A stretch of 7,574 nucleotides of DNA from an uncultured Clostridia bacterium (GTDB taxonomy: Bacteria; Bacillota; Clostridia; Christensenellales; Borkfalkiaceae). The position numbers and the translations under genes were made by a program. The stretch spans positions 1 through 7,574 of the forward strand of contig CANRIY010000073.1 in assembly GCA_947630775.1 (NCBI GenBank). Direction: 5' to 3'. The notes beneath the pieces are model-generated. The model was not told the origin of the DNA and did not search any database. It was given only the letters and a program-made list of their open reading frames with translations. This document shows positions 6,079 to 7,574 of the stretch, one piece after another; the stretch's first letter is position 1; each line of letters opens with the position of its first letter.

Positions 6079-6849
6079 ATGCAGTGGTTTTTGTCTCTGC
6101 CCCCTTGGCAGCAGGCGCTTCTTGCCTCTCTCATGCTCTTTTCGCTCACGACGCTCGGCGCGGCGTTCGTTTTCTTTTCCAAGGGGGTGAAGCCCGCCCT
6201 TCTCACCCTTCTCACGGGGGCGGCGGCGGGGATCATGATCGCCGCTTCCTTCTTTTCGCTCCTGCTTCCCGCCCTTTCCTACGAGAACGGTCTCCCGCCC
6301 TATCTTACCGTGACGGCGGGTTTTTTGCTGGGGGGAGCCTTCATCATCGTGAGCGACGTGCTCCTTGGAAAACGGCAAAAGAAGGTCTCCCGCTTCGGGG
6401 ACGAGAAGAACGCGCTTCTCTTTCTTGCCGTCACCATGCACAATATCCCCGAGGGCATGGCGGTGGGGGTGGCGTTCGCCGTCGCGGGCGGGGAGCATGC
6501 GGCGCTCTCCGCCTTGCTTCTGGCGCTCGGCATCGGGATCCAAAATTTCCCCGAGGGGCTGTGCGTCGCCTTTCCCCTGCGGGCGAAGGGGCTCTCGCGC
6601 GGGAAGAGCTTTTTCTTTTCGGCGGCGTCGGGGTCGGTGGAGATCCCCGCCTGCGTGTTCGGAGCGCTCGCGGCGGGACTCGTCACAGGGCTTCTTCCGT
6701 GGGCGCTCGCCTTCTCCGCGGGGGCGATGGTGGCGGTCGTGTGCTCGGAACTCGTCCCCGAGTGCTTCGCCCAAAACAAGACGCTCGCCTCGGCGGGCCT
6801 TGTGCTCGGCTTTTGCCTCATGATGATCTTGGACGTCGCCCTCGGCTGA
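6079..6849 (+). CDS. ZIP-family divalent metal transporter (GufA/ZupT-like)
   Basis: The 256-residue protein is almost entirely hydrophobic with about eight membrane helices, the normal size of bacterial ZIP proteins, which move Zn2+, Fe2+ or Mn2+ into the cytoplasm. The metal-site helices are recognisable: HNIPEGMAVGV at 121-131 (TM4) and IQNFPEGLCVAFP at 154-166 (TM5). Gln155 in place of the second His is, as I recall, usual in the GufA branch. Glu188 in SGSVEIP and Glu224/Glu228 in SELVPE follow. The loop between TM3 and TM4 (about 96-111) is short and lacks the His-rich stretch of many eukaryotic ZIPs. The start is fixed by GGAGG at 6066-6070, eight bases upstream. It is a single-gene unit, divergent from the lipoprotein gene; no intrinsic terminator with a T run is seen after the stop. 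Metal specificity cannot be read from the sequence. Confidence 0.93.
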   Translation: MQWFLSLPPWQQALLASLMLFSLTTLGAAFVFFSKGVKPALLTLLTGAAAGIMIAASFFSLLLPALSYENGLPPYLTVTAGFLLGGAFIIVSDVLLGKRQKKVSRFGDEKNALLFLAVTMHNIPEGMAVGVAFAVAGGEHAALSALLLALGIGIQNFPEGLCVAFPLRAKGLSRGKSFFFSAASGSVEIPACVFGALAAGLVTGLLPWALAFSAGAMVAVVCSELVPECFAQNKTLASAGLVLGFCLMMILDVALG

Positions 6850-6871
6850 GTGACCGTTGCCAAGCCCAACC

Positions 6872-6939
6872 CCTCTGGGGGCATTCGCGCGCCCAAGCCT
6901 TCCCCCTTCGGGGGGGAAGGTGGCACGGCGTGAGCCGTG
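6872..6939. repeat. GC-rich hairpin cluster downstream of the ZIP gene
   Basis: Two strong hairpins lie close together: CCTTCCCCC/GGGGGAAGG (6898-6906 and 6912-6920) and CACGGC/GCCGTG (6924-6929 and 6934-6939) with loop GTGA. A weaker CCCC/GGGG pair precedes them at 6872-6881. The block through GTGACGGATAGGGG resembles a common intergenic repeat of gut Clostridia. It might block 3'-5' RNA decay, but there is no T run for intrinsic termination. Confidence 0.65.
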
Positions 6940-6965
6940 ACGGATAGGGGGATAAGGCGATAAAT

Positions 6966-7064
6966 GGGGATAACCCCCACCTGATGCGCTGCGTGCGCCA
7001 CCCGCCCCCCTTCAAAAGGGGGCAGGTCTTGCCCACCCCCTTAGTCCCCCTCCCACGGAGGGGG
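6966..7064. repeat. Second group of GC-rich hairpins
   Basis: Stems are GGGG/CCCC (6966-6977), CCCCCTT/AAGGGGG (7006-7012 and 7016-7022, 3-base loop) and CCCCCTCC/GGAGGGGG (7046-7053 and 7057-7064, 3-base loop). The region has no plausible coding sequence; reading frames across it are repeat-derived, and their content is Pro/Gly/Arg. Confidence 0.65.
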
Positions 7065-7105
7065 CATGCGGCGGGTTTCCCACGGAGGGGGCTCTTGCCC
7101 ACCCC
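7027..7105. repeat. Interleaved short direct repeats
   Basis: TCTTGCCCACCCC occurs at 7027-7039 and again at 7093-7105 (offset 66). TCCCACGGAGGGGGC occurs at 7051-7065 and 7078-7092 (offset 27). The second copy of the latter lacks the matching left hairpin arm, suggesting stepwise or partial duplication of the repeat element. Confidence 0.8.
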
Positions 7106-7122
7106 TCGAGAGGGGAGCCAAG
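7102..7122. repeat. Solo copy of the end of the 3923-4080 repeat element
   Basis: The 21 bases here match the right end of the upstream element (4061-4080) except for one inserted C and one A/G change; both contain the segment GAGAGGGGAGCC followed by AAG or GAG. It shows that the two intergenic regions share a repeat family. Confidence 0.7.
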
Positions 7123-7169
7123 CATTCTCCACGCAGGGAAAGATCGAAATCATGTAAAATTTTCCTTTT

Positions 7170-7210
7170 TTGCATAATGTTCCCGTTTTCGGCCATACTT
7201 AAAAGTATGG
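7170..7210 (+). promoter_or_regulatory. Candidate promoter and operator palindrome at the SDR start
   Basis: CCATACTTAAAAGTATGG (7193-7210) is an inverted repeat with perfect 8-bp arms around a central AA, and it contains the proposed ATG at 7207-7209. A possible promoter overlaps it: TTGCAT (7170-7175), 18-bp spacer, CATACT (7194-7199), which would start transcription at about the start codon. CATAAT at 7173-7178 is an alternative -10. The TACT-N4-AGTA core resembles sites of small winged-helix regulators such as the HxlR/MarR groups, but no regulator is visible in the window, so the operator role is inferred. Confidence 0.45.
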
Positions 7211-7574
7211 AACAGGAAATCAAACGGGAAAAGGAGCATTTGCCCGCGAGGAAGATCGGGATCGTCGTGGGGGGATCCTCGGGCATCGGCAGGGAGACCG
7301 CTCTGCGGCTTGCGGCGCGGGGCTACCGCGTATACAACATCTCCCGCACTCCCTTCAAGGGCGACAGGGTGCAGACCATTTCTGCCGACGCGGCGCAGGA
7401 GGGGGAGGTTGCAAAGGCGATCCGCGGCGTCGGGGAAGAGGAGGCGCGGCTGGACCTCCTCGTCTACTCGGCGGGATTCTCTATGGCGGCGCCCTTGGAA
7501 TACGCCAAGAGCGGGGACTACCGGTATCTCTTCGAGGTCAACTATTTCGGCGCGGTGGAGGCGTTGCGCGCCGC
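7207..7574 (+). CDS. Short-chain dehydrogenase/reductase (SDR), 3' truncated
   Basis: An open frame runs from ATG 7207 to the window end (122 codons plus two bases). It shows the SDR Rossmann start: a first beta strand KIGIVV followed by GGSSGIG (the TGxxxGxG cofactor loop). Further on are an acidic Asp of the adenine pocket (ISADA), a YSAG variant of the NNAG motif, and the helix-4 Asn in FEVNYFGAVEA. Ser and YxxxK of the active site lie beyond the edge. SDRs are cytoplasmic NAD(P)-dependent oxidoreductases; the substrate cannot be assigned. The start is uncertain: ATG 7207 has no Shine-Dalgarno and adds a charged 11-residue leader, while TTG 7240 has AAGGAG (7231-7236) but only three bases away and would give a more typical SDR N-terminus. 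Confidence 0.88.
   Translation, partial: MEQEIKREKEHLPARKIGIVVGGSSGIGRETALRLAARGYRVYNISRTPFKGDRVQTISADAAQEGEVAKAIRGVGEEEARLDLLVYSAGFSMAAPLEYAKSGDYRYLFEVNYFGAVEALRA

Noticed and set aside
5980..6774. 264-codon minus-strand frame across the ZIP gene
   Set aside because: The product is almost entirely Arg/Lys/Glu/Gly, typical of the complement of a hydrophobic membrane-protein gene.
6898..6920. Terminator for the ZIP gene
   Set aside because: The stem is strong but no T run follows on either strand, so it is listed as a repeat hairpin only.
6966..7105. CRISPR array
   Set aside because: The direct repeats are 13-15 bp, not regularly spaced, and occur only twice; there are no cas genes.
1..7574. 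tRNA, rRNA, phage, toxin-antitoxin or secondary-metabolite genes
   Set aside because: None of the open frames or intergenic stretches shows the required motifs or structures; the window reads as ordinary chromosomal housekeeping and accessory genes.

Overview
The window looks like a piece of chromosome from a GC-rich Clostridia-type Firmicute (GC around 60% by eye, not counted). The pointers are AGGAG/GGAGG ribosome binding sites, a near-consensus sigma-A promoter, a peptidoglycan-type deacetylase, a clostridial-branch galactokinase, a Cthe_2159-type surface lipoprotein, and GC-rich hairpin repeats between genes of the kind common in gut Clostridia genomes. A Christensenellales-like gut lineage is possible, but this is inference; no rRNA or marker gene is present.

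Layout. 1-891 (+): C-terminal part of a P2A Ca2+-type ATPase, cut by the left edge. 845-1519 (-): exported polysaccharide deacetylase, convergent with the ATPase and overlapping it by 47 bp. 1520-1585: short divergent promoter region with a strong promoter for the next gene. 1586-2776 and 2806-3846 (+): galactokinase and galactose mutarotase, a two-gene operon closed by an intrinsic terminator at 3862-3890. 3891-4145: a roughly 158-bp repeat element with terminal inverted repeats, then a terminator facing the other way. 4146-5894 (-): large lipoprotein predicted to be a right-handed beta-helix with repeated acidic metal-site motifs. 5895-6078: divergent promoter region. 6079-6849 (+): ZIP-family metal transporter. 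6850-7206: gene-free stretch of chained GC-rich hairpins and short direct repeats, then an AT-rich promoter region. 7207-7574 (+): start of a short-chain dehydrogenase/reductase, cut by the right edge.

How the genes work together. Only galK-galM forms a clear functional unit: the mutarotase supplies alpha-D-galactose and the kinase phosphorylates it to galactose 1-phosphate. No galT, galE or transporter is in the window. The remaining genes (ion pumping, wall or polysaccharide deacetylation, surface glycan binding, metal uptake, SDR) look like single-gene units. I found no phage, CRISPR, toxin-antitoxin or biosynthetic system. The points most worth a second look are the apparently leaderless galK start, the substituted sugar-binding motif in GalK, a perfect-armed palindrome over the SDR start codon, and the MITE-like repeat element.
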